In this document: positions 29,901 through 37,189 of the stretch, one piece after another
Layout: every line of letters begins with the position of its first letter
Position numbering within the stretch: position 1 is the first letter of the stretch
Assembly (NCBI RefSeq): GCF_001552615.1
Contig: NZ_BCRN01000007.1
Span: 124,001 to 188,000 of the forward strand
Source of the DNA: Millisia brevis NBRC 105863
GTDB lineage: Bacteria; Actinomycetota; Actinomycetes; Mycobacteriales; Mycobacteriaceae
DNA: 64,000 nucleotides
Reading direction: 5' to 3'
Made by a program: the position numbers and the translations under genes
Notes under the pieces: model-generated
Database searches by the model: none
Told to the model about the DNA's origin: nothing
The model's input: only the letters and a program-made list of their open reading frames with translations

Positions 29901-30547
29901 TGGTCGGCCCGTCGGGATCCGGCAAGTCGACGGTGACGAACCTGATCGCGCGATTCCACGATGTCGACTCGGGGGCGATCACCATCGGCGGCGCCGATGT
30001 TCGCGACCTCACCGAGGCCGATCTGATGGCACTGGTCTCGACCGTTTACCAGGACGTCTATCTATTTGCCGACACCATCCGCGCCAATGTTGCCCTCGGA
30101 CGGCCGGATGCCGGTGACGACGAGATTCGGCGCGCGCTCGAGGCCGCACGGTGTACCGACTTCGTCGATGCGCTCCCGAACGGGATCGATACGGTCCTGG
30201 AGGACGGCGGCAACGACCTCTCCGGTGGTCAACGCCAACGGCTGTCGATCGCCCGCACATTGCTGAAGGACTCGGCGGTTCTGGTCCTCGACGAGGCGGT
30301 GGCGTCCGTCGACCCGGAAACCGAAAGCCAGATCCAGGGCGCCCTGGCGGAACTCGTGGCCGGACGGACCGTGATCGTTGTCGCCCATCGGCTCAACACG
30401 ATCGTCGACGTCGACCAGATCGTCGTCCTCGACAACGGCACGGTCGACGGAGTGGGTCGCCACGACGACCTGCTCGAGTCGAGTCCGACCTATCAACGGC
30501 TCTGGCGCGCGCATACCCGCTCACTCGACGAAACCTCGACACGGTGA
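26939..30547 (+). CDS. Fused two-half ABC transporter (YbtPQ/IrtAB-type, exporter fold)
   Basis: About 1202 aa with two TMD-NBD halves in one chain. NBD1 has GPSGAGKTT, LSGGQRQR and IVILDEAT; NBD2 has GPSGSGKST, LSGGQRQRL and VLVLDEAV. Each membrane domain has about six hydrophobic segments (for example LIALGAVLSVLSSAAGLIPY). Proteins of this fold in siderophore loci (YbtP/YbtQ, IrtA/IrtB) import ferric siderophores despite their exporter architecture; others export the free product. There is no siderophore-interaction (SIP) reductase domain as in IrtA. I prefer the GTG at 26939, placed at the predicted transcription start and inside the iron box; a TTG at 26903 lies within the -35 hexamer. 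The gene ends 55 nt before the E1-alpha coding region. Confidence 0.9.
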   Translation: MSLTKETESARSPSDRVGSIAEAVRRHGWLIALGAVLSVLSSAAGLIPYVVVFWIAREILDQAGTSNLAAAAWVAAAALLVRAIAGAGSTYLSHVSAYRVLADVRIALAQKLDHMPLGRVRSTSPGDVKKVVQEDVEQLEEGIAHAIPDLSAAATVPIVTAIILFTVDWRMGLLTIASVPLAIAAFGWFASRALPDMPRYNESLATLNSSVLSYLYGIKVIRGFVDGARLSDQTRRGIDRLRDMRLSLARAQKVPNGLFNIAISANVALLVPFGALFYRDGSLSGGDFVLFMVLGLGFALPIQRFIMTSAASMVRVTESAKSIREILDADVLPVAETPRLPRGDDIELSGVSFAYHDDDVLHDIDLRIPQGSTFALVGPSGAGKTTVARLIARFWDTRTGTVRIGGVDVKDIAPDELARRIALVAQDDYLFNDSILENIRMGRPDASDQEVIEAARLARVDEFVDDLEALGRTTVGTGGMRLSGGQRQRISIARALLKAAPIVILDEATAFLDAENELALREAIAELGRGRTLIVVAHRIASVAESDAIAVLDNGSVSGVGTHGELLDHNALYRRLWSTYNDAEGWHLNAPDRATSAPKPTRSPASTTDPDTDTEAAVEIGSLPFGRQWLEFLGPYRRRFLTRAVPFLILDGMLRGAPILVVYLALRDLIEDRVDVERAVLYGVLLIAILTTRVFVNAAAFGHLWEISARAIARVQTVLLQRIRRIPLGTLSREDSGRVSTLVTSDANGLDFVGIPVVVISAICAPPIAATIMLFLDWRLALLILAGVPLFLVTVWWGDRSFARLADQVAEDRSSASAALIEHVRGTAVLRAYPGTPRATRFLDAVRSLRRSSTRAAVGLVPSSAIGSIGLELGTVALIVVGVSLYSAGSLSAATLVLFLVVSLVFYQPISGLHDFAGMRRIQQTSTRRIATIWDAELLRQPDHSAPVADATIRLDDVSFDYGVGGADDRPTLSGIGFEVPQGTITALVGPSGSGKSTVTNLIARFHDVDSGAITIGGADVRDLTEADLMALVSTVYQDVYLFADTIRANVALGRPDAGDDEIRRALEAARCTDFVDALPNGIDTVLEDGGNDLSGGQRQRLSIARTLLKDSAVLVLDEAVASVDPETESQIQGALAELVAGRTVIVVAHRLNTIVDVDQIVVLDNGTVDGVGRHDDLLESSPTYQRLWRAHTRSLDETSTR

Positions 30548-30602
30548 TGAACGGACAAGCCGCACCGAGCGAGACGGTCGGAATCACACCGCGGGGGTCA
30601 CG

Positions 30603-31535
30603 ATAGACATCATCGAGGTCGGGGCCCGCGAGGTCGACCGCACGCCCGGATCGCAGCTCGGACAGGACGGCCGGATCGAGTTGCTGCATCACATGCTGCT
30701 GGCGCGGGGGGTCGACGAGGAGGCGGCGCTCCTGCAGAACCAGGGACATATCGATCTGTGGCCCTCGTGTCAGGGTCAGGAGGCTGCTCAGGTCGGCACG
30801 GCGGTCGCGATGGGACCCGATGTCACGGTCTTCCCCAGCTACCGCGAGCATGCGGTAGCACTGACGCGGAATATCGACGTCACGGAGTTGATGGCGCAAT
30901 GGGCGGGGCGGACATTCTGCGGATGGAAGCCGCACGAGCATCGTTTCTTCCCGTACACTCTCGTGCTCGCCTCCCAGTGCCTGCACGCGGTCGGATACTC
31001 GATCGGCCGACGACATCAACACCAACCAGCAACGGTCGCAGTCTATTTCGGCGACGGCGCATCCAGCGAGGGTGAGGCTTCGGAAGCGCTGAATCTGGCG
31101 GCGGTCGAGTCGGCTTCGGTCCTGTTCATCTGCCAGAACAACGGGTGGGCGATATCCAAGCCGACCACCGACCAGATGAAGACCGATATCGCCACTCGCG
31201 CCGCAGGTTTCGGTATCCGCAGCGCCGTGGTCGACGGGACCGACCCGGAGGACGTCTGGTCGGCGACCCGGACGGCCCTGCGGCACATCGCCCGCCACAA
31301 CGCGCCGTACCTGCTCGAGGTGCGCACCCACCGTCTCGAGGGCCACAGCAGCTCCGACGACCAGAACGCCTATCGACCCGCGGACGATATCCGCCGCGCC
31401 CGCGGCCGCGACCCCGTGCGCACCTATATCGACAAGCTGACCGCACAGGGCGTCGTCTCCGAACGACTCCTCGGCCACATCGACGACGAGGTTGCCGCGG
31501 TCCGCTCCCGAATGATCGACGAGTTCCGCCGGTGA
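30603..31535 (+). CDS. Thiamine-dependent 2-oxoacid dehydrogenase E1-alpha subunit
   Basis: About 310 aa. It has the ThDP motif FGDGASSEGEASEALN...CQNNGW and the E1-alpha stretch LWPSCQGQEAAQVGTAVA, with PSYREHAV further on, as in pyruvate and branched-chain E1-alpha proteins. The start is unclear: there is no in-frame ATG, GTG or TTG between the ABC gene and the conserved QLGQDGR region. The earliest canonical codon is a TTG at 30681, which would cut into the conserved N-terminus, so I place the start provisionally at an ATA (30603) that has GGGGG 6 nt upstream. It overlaps the E1-beta start. With the next genes it would transfer a two-carbon or acyl unit from a 2-oxoacid or ketose to a lipoyl arm. 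Confidence 0.85.
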   Translation: MDIIEVGAREVDRTPGSQLGQDGRIELLHHMLLARGVDEEAALLQNQGHIDLWPSCQGQEAAQVGTAVAMGPDVTVFPSYREHAVALTRNIDVTELMAQWAGRTFCGWKPHEHRFFPYTLVLASQCLHAVGYSIGRRHQHQPATVAVYFGDGASSEGEASEALNLAAVESASVLFICQNNGWAISKPTTDQMKTDIATRAAGFGIRSAVVDGTDPEDVWSATRTALRHIARHNAPYLLEVRTHRLEGHSSSDDQNAYRPADDIRRARGRDPVRTYIDKLTAQGVVSERLLGHIDDEVAAVRSRMIDEFRR

Positions 31536-32512
31536 CGGGGCGCCGCGAAAGCCTGGCGGGGGCGCTCAACGCCACCTTGGCCGAGCTCTTGGATACCGAT
31601 CCGCGGGTGCTGCTGATCGGCCAGGACATCGGGCGGCTCGGCGGGGTGTTCCGGGTGACCAGAGGGCTGCAGCAGCGGTTCGGAGAAGAGCGGGTACGCG
31701 ACGCGGTGCTCTCCGAGTCGTCGATCGTCGGCCAGGCGATCGGCATGTCGCTCAGTGGGCTGGTACCGGTCTGCGAGATCCAATTCGAGAGCTTCGTCTA
31801 TCCGGCGATGAACCAGCTGGTCACCCAGGCGGCTCGGATGCGGACGCGATGGAGCGGGGAAACGGCGCTGCCACTGGTCGTGCGCATACCGGCCGGAGGC
31901 GGTATCCGCGGCGTCGAGCATCACAGCGAATCGAACGAGGCGTACTTCGCACATACCGCCGGTCTGACCGTCGCCTTTCCGTCGGCGCCCGCCGACGCGT
32001 CGGCCATGCTGCGCCATTCCTGCTCCGTCGACTCACCGGTCGTCTTCTTCGAACCGAAACGTCTCTACTGGTCCCGAAAGACCGCGCCCCGGGCTCCCGC
32101 CGCAACCGGCGACACGGCCACCGGAGCACGAATCGTCCGGCACGGCACCGACATCACCGTCGTCACCTACGGCGCCCTGGTCGAGGACGCCCTGGCGGCC
32201 GCGGGGCTGATCGCCGACACCATCGATGTCGAGATCCTCGACCTGCGGTGGCTGGCCCCCCTGGACACCGCCGCGATTCTCGACTCCGTCCGACGCACCG
32301 GACGCCTCGTCGTCGTGCACGAGAGCAACAGGTTCGTGGGAGTGGGAGCCGAGGTGCTGGCCACCGTGGCGGAGGCCGGCACCTGCTTCCTGCGGGCCCC
32401 GATGCGCCGCGTCGCACCCGCTCGCGAGGTCTATCCTCCCGCCGATCGGGAGGCCGCCCACCTGGTCGGTGTCGGCGACATCGTCTCCGCGATAAAGGAC
32501 TGCTGCGCATGA
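31532..32512 (+). CDS. Thiamine-dependent 2-oxoacid dehydrogenase E1-beta (transketolase-like) subunit
   Basis: 326 aa. It shows the E1-beta pattern: LIGQDIGRLGGVFRVT, VLSESSIVGQAIGMSLSG, EIQFESFVYPAMNQL and the C-terminal transketolase domain (TYGALVEDALAA, ILDLRWLAPLD, VVVHESN). The GTG overlaps the E1-alpha stop. It forms the alpha2-beta2 E1 with its neighbour and would acylate the lipoyl domain encoded next. No E3 is encoded nearby, which fits a non-oxidative or housekeeping-E3-dependent use. The acyl donor is not evident. Confidence 0.9.
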   Translation: MTGRRESLAGALNATLAELLDTDPRVLLIGQDIGRLGGVFRVTRGLQQRFGEERVRDAVLSESSIVGQAIGMSLSGLVPVCEIQFESFVYPAMNQLVTQAARMRTRWSGETALPLVVRIPAGGGIRGVEHHSESNEAYFAHTAGLTVAFPSAPADASAMLRHSCSVDSPVVFFEPKRLYWSRKTAPRAPAATGDTATGARIVRHGTDITVVTYGALVEDALAAAGLIADTIDVEILDLRWLAPLDTAAILDSVRRTGRLVVVHESNRFVGVGAEVLATVAEAGTCFLRAPMRRVAPAREVYPPADREAAHLVGVGDIVSAIKDCCA

Positions 32513-32763
32513 GCCGAATACTCCAGGTTCCCCTTCCGGAATTCGGACACGGAATCACCGAGGCGTTGATCATCGAATGGCGCGTACAGCCGGGCGACAC
32601 CGTCCGACGTGGTGACGCCATCGCCGAGTTGGAAACCGACAAGTCCTCGGTGGAGCTGGTGGCCGAGCATCCGGGCATCGTGCGCAGCATCCTCGCCGAC
32701 GCACGATCGATCCTCGAATCCGGCTCGCCGCTCTACACCATCGAAGTTGATCAGGAAGGATGA
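32509..32763 (+). CDS. Free-standing lipoyl domain protein
   Basis: 84 aa, a single biotinyl-lipoyl fold: PLPEFGHGITEALIIEW at the start, ETDKSSVEL with the Lys that would carry lipoate near residue 46, and GSPLYTI at the end. It lacks the E1/E3-binding domain and the catalytic CoA-acyltransferase domain of a normal E2. It would therefore accept the acyl unit from E1 and hand it to another carrier, most simply the ACP encoded 8 nt downstream. The ATG overlaps the E1-beta stop. Confidence 0.85.
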   Translation: MSRILQVPLPEFGHGITEALIIEWRVQPGDTVRRGDAIAELETDKSSVELVAEHPGIVRSILADARSILESGSPLYTIEVDQEG

Positions 32764-32770
32764 CCCCGTC

Positions 32771-33019
32771 GTGACCGAAACATTGGCAACCCTCGACGAG
32801 ATTCTGCTGGCTGCGATCTCCAAGCGGAAACCCGGCGCCACTCGGGATGACCTGAACGAATCCCTGTCGGACGTGGGACTCGATTCGCTGGACATCGTGG
32901 ACATCACACACGATGTGGAGGATCGGTTCCATATCGAGGTGAGTTCCTACGACGTCTCGAAGCTGAAGACGATCCCGGAGATCAGGAGATACCTCGGCGG
33001 CTTGATCGACGGTTCATGA
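32771..33019 (+). CDS. Free-standing acyl carrier protein
   Basis: 82 aa from a GTG start. The phosphopantetheine site is VGLDSLDIVDI (Ser about residue 40), in an acidic helical domain of normal ACP size. Its ATGA overlap with the KAS III gene suggests the two proteins work together. By context it carries the starter or extender unit built by the E1/lipoyl pair for the PKS-NRPS line. Confidence 0.88.
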   Translation: MTETLATLDEILLAAISKRKPGATRDDLNESLSDVGLDSLDIVDITHDVEDRFHIEVSSYDVSKLKTIPEIRRYLGGLIDGS

Positions 33020-33942
33020 GCGCCGGAGTCACCGATATCGAGGTCACGACGACCGGCGAGCCCATCGACAACGACCACTTCACCTCGATCGGCCTGACCG
33101 ACGAGTGGATCCTCAGGCGCACGGGAATTCGGAACCGTTGGTGGATGAGTCCCAGCCGGGATCTCGCGGATGTCGCCGCCGAGGTCTGCGGTCCGCTCGT
33201 CTCGCGAAATGCCGGTATCGGCGCTCTGCTGTTGGTGAGCACCTCTGCCGAGCAAACGATTCCCGGTCTGGCGCAACAGGTGGCGACGCGGGCGGGGCTC
33301 CCCCGCAATGTGCTGGCCCTCGATATGAACGCGGCATGCAGCGGCTTCGTCTACGGCGTCGTGATGGCCCTGGGGATGTGCGAGTCGGGTCAGGTCGATG
33401 CGGTGGTGGTCTGTTCCGTCGAGGCGATGTCCCGCATGATCGATCGAACCGATCGCAGTACGGCCATCCTCTTCGGCGACGGGAGCGGCGCCGTGGTGGT
33501 GGCGGACCGGCCAGGCTTCCGCCCGTCGAAATGGGTGGCCGGATGTGACGGCGCAGGAGCCGATCTGATGTATCGGAACGACGCCGGAATCGTCCTGGAC
33601 GGGCAGCAGGTGTACGACCGCGCGACCCGGATGATGGCCGGTGTCGCCGCCGAACTGTGCGACGCGACGCCGGCGCCGACGGTGGTCATCGGCCACCAGG
33701 CCAACGCCAGGATTCTGGACAAGGTGCGCAGATCGATTCCCGACAAAAGTATTTCGTTCGTGGACGTCATCGAGAGTTTCGGGAACACATCATCGGCGTC
33801 CATTCCGCTGGCCTGGGGAACGAGTCTCGAGGATCGATCGATTCCGGCGGCGGGCCGAGCGGCCCTGGTCTCCTACGGTGCGGGAGAGACCTGGGGCGGG
33901 GTATCGGTCGACTACGAGATGCGTTCCGAAGGTGCGCGATAG
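33016..33942 (+). CDS. KAS III (FabH-like) ketoacyl synthase/acyltransferase
   Basis: 308 aa with the full Cys-His-Asn set: NAACSGFVYG, IGHQAN and SFGNTSSASIP, plus LFGDGSGAVV. FabH-like enzymes either condense an acyl-CoA with malonyl-ACP or, in several secondary pathways, simply transfer an acyl group to or from a carrier. The coupled ACP and upstream E1/lipoyl genes suggest it moves or extends the unusual acyl unit. A 50-nt gap follows before the reductase gene. Confidence 0.92.
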   Translation: MSAGVTDIEVTTTGEPIDNDHFTSIGLTDEWILRRTGIRNRWWMSPSRDLADVAAEVCGPLVSRNAGIGALLLVSTSAEQTIPGLAQQVATRAGLPRNVLALDMNAACSGFVYGVVMALGMCESGQVDAVVVCSVEAMSRMIDRTDRSTAILFGDGSGAVVVADRPGFRPSKWVAGCDGAGADLMYRNDAGIVLDGQQVYDRATRMMAGVAAELCDATPAPTVVIGHQANARILDKVRRSIPDKSISFVDVIESFGNTSSASIPLAWGTSLEDRSIPAAGRAALVSYGAGETWGGVSVDYEMRSEGAR

Positions 33943-33992
33943 CGCATCGCCGAGATCCCCGAACGACACAATGATGGGAAGTACAGGCCATT

Positions 33993-35135
33993 TTGACTGA
34001 TGCGTGGGTACTGGTGGATCGACAGCTCGACCCCGGCGGCGGGGTCGACTTCTCCCAATTGCGAAGAATGCCCTTTGATATCGGCGAACCCGGCGACCAC
34101 GAATCGCTGGTGGAACCGATCTACGGGTCGTGGGAAGCGAATGTGGATCACGCCCTGCGGCGCTCGCCCATCGACATCTGTCGGAGCAGGCGGGAGAAGC
34201 AGATCGTCCTGGGCAACTTCGGCCTGGTGCGGGTCCTGCGGCCGAGTGACGGCTCGCCCCTGCGGGAAGGTGACTTCTGCATGGTGATGCCCTTCGGCAG
34301 GAGCGATCCCTATGGCTATGCGGAATTGGTCTTCGCCTACGACATGCCGGGCACCATCGGCTTGCTGGCCGAGCGGACGAGGATCAACAGCGATCTGCTG
34401 CTGCCGATCCCGCGAGATACCCGGTTCTCGCTGGGCCAATGGGCCGCGTACGCCCGGTACTTCACCGCCTGGGACAACTGGCGGTGCGCGCTGGCCTGCT
34501 GGCGTGCCCAGATGCCGGAGGCCGATCCGGCCGATCATCTGGTCTTCGGCTGGGGAGGCGGCGTCGTCTTCGCCGAGTTGCTGCTCGCCAAGCGTGCGGG
34601 ATTTCGCGTCGCCATGTCGACCGGTTCCGAGATCCGCGCACAGTTGCTGCGCAAGCACGGCATCGACCCGATCATGCGACCGACCGGCGACCCGGCGACC
34701 TCGGAGGACAACGGTGCCGGTGCACGGACCGAATCACTGTCCCATGTCGACGATTTCGCCGCGCGAATCGCCGAGCTCACCTCCGGCCGGGGTGCCGCCA
34801 TCGTGATCGACAATATCGGCGAGAAGCTGCACGCATTGAGTCTCAAGCTCCTCGGCCGGCAGGGGGTGCTGACCACCTGCGGCTGGAAGTTGGACATGCG
34901 CATCTCCCACCTGCGCGGGCAGGAGTGCATCAACCGTCGCCTGCACGTCCATACCCATGCCTGGCGATCCTTGGACATCGAACGTATTCGCGACTTCTCC
35001 GAGGAGGCCGAGTGGATCGCGCCGCCCGAGTCGCAGGTCACCTACGACTTCGACGAGGTGCCGCAGCTGGCTCGCGACTACGTCGGCGGAAACCTGGCCC
35101 CGTACTTCCCGCTCTACCGCGTGAACGAGCCCTGA
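33993..35135 (+). CDS. MDR-superfamily oxidoreductase (zinc-independent alcohol dehydrogenase/enoyl reductase-like)
   Basis: 380 aa. It has an N-terminal GroES-like domain with VLGNFGLVRVLRPSDG, then a nucleotide-binding fold (VFGWGGGVVFAELLLAKRAGFRVA) and the late VIDNIGEKLHALSLKLLGRQG segment typical of MDR enzymes. The usual zinc-site Cys residues are not apparent. This suggests an enoyl reductase or a carboxylating/non-carboxylating reductase, but not which. The start is a TTG at 33993 because a stop lies 21 nt upstream in frame; an AGG lies 5 nt before it. It probably reduces an intermediate of the acyl unit. Confidence 0.7.
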   Translation: MTDAWVLVDRQLDPGGGVDFSQLRRMPFDIGEPGDHESLVEPIYGSWEANVDHALRRSPIDICRSRREKQIVLGNFGLVRVLRPSDGSPLREGDFCMVMPFGRSDPYGYAELVFAYDMPGTIGLLAERTRINSDLLLPIPRDTRFSLGQWAAYARYFTAWDNWRCALACWRAQMPEADPADHLVFGWGGGVVFAELLLAKRAGFRVAMSTGSEIRAQLLRKHGIDPIMRPTGDPATSEDNGAGARTESLSHVDDFAARIAELTSGRGAAIVIDNIGEKLHALSLKLLGRQGVLTTCGWKLDMRISHLRGQECINRRLHVHTHAWRSLDIERIRDFSEEAEWIAPPESQVTYDFDEVPQLARDYVGGNLAPYFPLYRVNEP

Positions 35136-35199
35136 TGCCGCGACCTGCAGCCGGCCGCGGTACCCGGCGGCGTATCCGCCCGGTACCCGGAGCGACCGG

Positions 35200-36363
35200 A
35201 TGGCGATGACACCCGAGGATCTCGAGGAGATCCGACACTTCTCCCGTACCGAGTTGTGGCCCGCGCGGGCGGCGCTCGATCGCTCGACGGACGAGCCGGC
35301 GGAGGCATTGCGCGCCTTTGCCGACACCGGGCTGGCGAACTGGTGGCTGCCCGAGGAACTCGGGGGCCGGGGGTTCACCCTGACCGACAGCGTCGAGGTG
35401 GTCAACGAACTGGCATACGGCGACGCGGGCGTCGCCTTTGCCCTCTGCATCTCCATCCTGGGCTCGACGATGGTGCGGGTATACGGTTCCGACGAGTTGA
35501 AGCAGCGCTATCTGACCCCCATGGCCGCGCGCGGTCGCTTCTGCGCCACCGCGGTCAGCGAACGCGACGCGGGCAGCGAACTGACCAGGATCGGGACCGT
35601 CGCGGTCCGCGACGGCGATACCTGGGTGCTCACGGGGGACAAGTTCTTCGCCACCAACGCCGACCTCGCCGACTTTCTTGTCGTCCTCGCCCGGTCGTCG
35701 CCGGGTCGGGCGGATCACGTCGCGATCGTCGTGCCGCGGCAGACTCCCGGCGTCACCATCGCCTCGCGGTGGAACGTCAACGGACTGCGGGCATCGCGTA
35801 CGCATCGGGTACGGCTGGAGGGCGTCCGGGTGCCGGTCGACCACACGCTGGCCGGTTCCGGTCTGCGGGTCCTGGAGGCCGGCCTCAATGCCAGTCGCAC
35901 CCTGATCGCCACGACCGCGCTGGGACTGGCGCGGCGCATCCGGGACGAGTGTCTGGACTACGCCGCGAACAAGCCGTTCCGGTCCGGGCTCCTCGTCGAC
36001 AGTCCGGTCTTCGCTCAGCACCTCGGCCAGATGGAAACCCAGATAGACGTGATGAAGAGTCATCTGCTGCGGGCGGCCGGGGAGTTCGATGCGATCATGG
36101 CGCACCCCGATGCGGGCCGCCGGTTCGTCACCGCGGGGGCGGTCAAGGCTGCGATCACCGCCAAGATCTTCTGCGGCCAGGCGGGCTGGAATGTCGCCTC
36201 CGTGGGCTCGGAGATGTTCGGCGGAGCGGGCTACACCGACGAGCTCCCGATCGGGAAGCTGCTGCGCGATATGCGTTATATCTCGATCGTGGAAGGCGGC
36301 GACGACGTCCTGCGCGAGCTGGTCTTCGGCCGATATGTGGTCGCGGCGAGCCGTCGGTCGTGA
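35200..36363 (+). CDS. Acyl-CoA/acyl-ACP dehydrogenase
   Basis: 387 aa flavoprotein. It has the ACAD layout: TAVSERDAGSEL and DGDTWVLTGDKFFATN in the flavin-binding middle domain, then MFGGAGYTDELPIGKLLRDM and IVEGGDDVLREL, where the Glu fits the catalytic base of the family. Family members oxidize acyl-CoA or carrier-bound acyl groups at C2-C3. As the last gene of the rightward operon it probably introduces unsaturation into, or reverses reduction of, the special acyl unit; pairing with the MDR reductase is notable. Start at ATG 35200, or at ATG 35206 two codons on. Confidence 0.87.
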   Translation: MAMTPEDLEEIRHFSRTELWPARAALDRSTDEPAEALRAFADTGLANWWLPEELGGRGFTLTDSVEVVNELAYGDAGVAFALCISILGSTMVRVYGSDELKQRYLTPMAARGRFCATAVSERDAGSELTRIGTVAVRDGDTWVLTGDKFFATNADLADFLVVLARSSPGRADHVAIVVPRQTPGVTIASRWNVNGLRASRTHRVRLEGVRVPVDHTLAGSGLRVLEAGLNASRTLIATTALGLARRIRDECLDYAANKPFRSGLLVDSPVFAQHLGQMETQIDVMKSHLLRAAGEFDAIMAHPDAGRRFVTAGAVKAAITAKIFCGQAGWNVASVGSEMFGGAGYTDELPIGKLLRDMRYISIVEGGDDVLRELVFGRYVVAASRRS

Positions 36364-36395
36364 GCGGCCGCACTGTAGTTGTGCTGTTCGGCCGC
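36364..36395. terminator. Possible bidirectional hairpin between convergent genes
   Basis: GCGGCCG (36364-36370) can pair with CGGCCGC (36389-36395) around an 18-nt loop that contains a smaller GCAC/GTGC stem. It sits exactly between the stops of the dehydrogenase and the membrane protein gene. There is no U-tract, so termination is only a suggestion. Confidence 0.35.
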
Positions 36396-37079
36396 CTACC
36401 AGAGCATGGGGTAGTGCCGCAGCGCGTCGACGATCAACCCCACTCCCCCGACGAGGAAGATCACGCGCACCGCGGGCGGGCCGAAGCGGTTGAGGCCGCG
36501 CATCAGGGCGCGCTGGAATTGTCGCGACCGGGCGGAGCGGGACAGTGACGCCAGCAGGATCACCAGCGGCGGCAGCAGCGCGAGCAGGCAATAGGCGACG
36601 ATGATCAACGGCCACAGCGCAGGGCGCGGATCGCGGGTCGCGAGCATCGCCAGGCCGGCGAGGTAGGGCACCGCGGTCGGCGCCTGCCCGAGGCCGACCA
36701 CCACCCCGAGCCCGGCCAGCATCACCGGGCGGCGCCTCGCCCGGACCGCCCAGTCGGGCAACCCCGGTCCCGCCGACGACAGCCGCAGGCTGCCCAGGAT
36801 CAGCAAGACGATGCCGACCACCAGCTGCGCCCAGTACCGCTGCGTCGGGGTGATCCGGAAGTCGAAGACCTCGGTGAGCCATCCGACACCCAGCACGGTG
36901 AGCAACCCGAACGTCGTGGTGACCGCGAAGACCCCGCCGAGGAAGCTCAGGGCGCCCGGCACCGGAGAACGGCGGGCGAGGCGGCTGTCGAGGATCACCA
37001 TCGCGGTCACCGCGACCAGCAGCACGTCCAACGCGTCGATGATCGCCAGACCGGCCAGCGCCGCGAGGAGGGTGAACAT
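36396..37079 (-). CDS. GAP-family (LysE-like) membrane protein
   Basis: 227 aa, about six hydrophobic segments, opening with LAGLAIIDALDVLLVAVTAMVI and containing GLGVVVGLGQAPTAVPYLAGLA. This pattern fits the GAP/Sap family of LysE-related transporters, several of which are tied to glycolipid export in mycobacteria. It does not overlap the biosynthetic operon and points the opposite way, so it probably marks the cluster boundary. Substrate unknown. Confidence 0.7.
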   Translation of the reverse strand: MFTLLAALAGLAIIDALDVLLVAVTAMVILDSRLARRSPVPGALSFLGGVFAVTTTFGLLTVLGVGWLTEVFDFRITPTQRYWAQLVVGIVLLILGSLRLSSAGPGLPDWAVRARRRPVMLAGLGVVVGLGQAPTAVPYLAGLAMLATRDPRPALWPLIIVAYCLLALLPPLVILLASLSRSARSRQFQRALMRGLNRFGPPAVRVIFLVGGVGLIVDALRHYPMLW

Positions 37080-37189
37080 GACCCGTGCAGGTTATCGGGC
37101 AATCCCCGCCGGCCCGTGACCGCCCTGGATCGGCACGCGGCCGCGGTACCACGCGAGCAGGTCGCGCTACCGCACCGCGTCGCGGCGGA

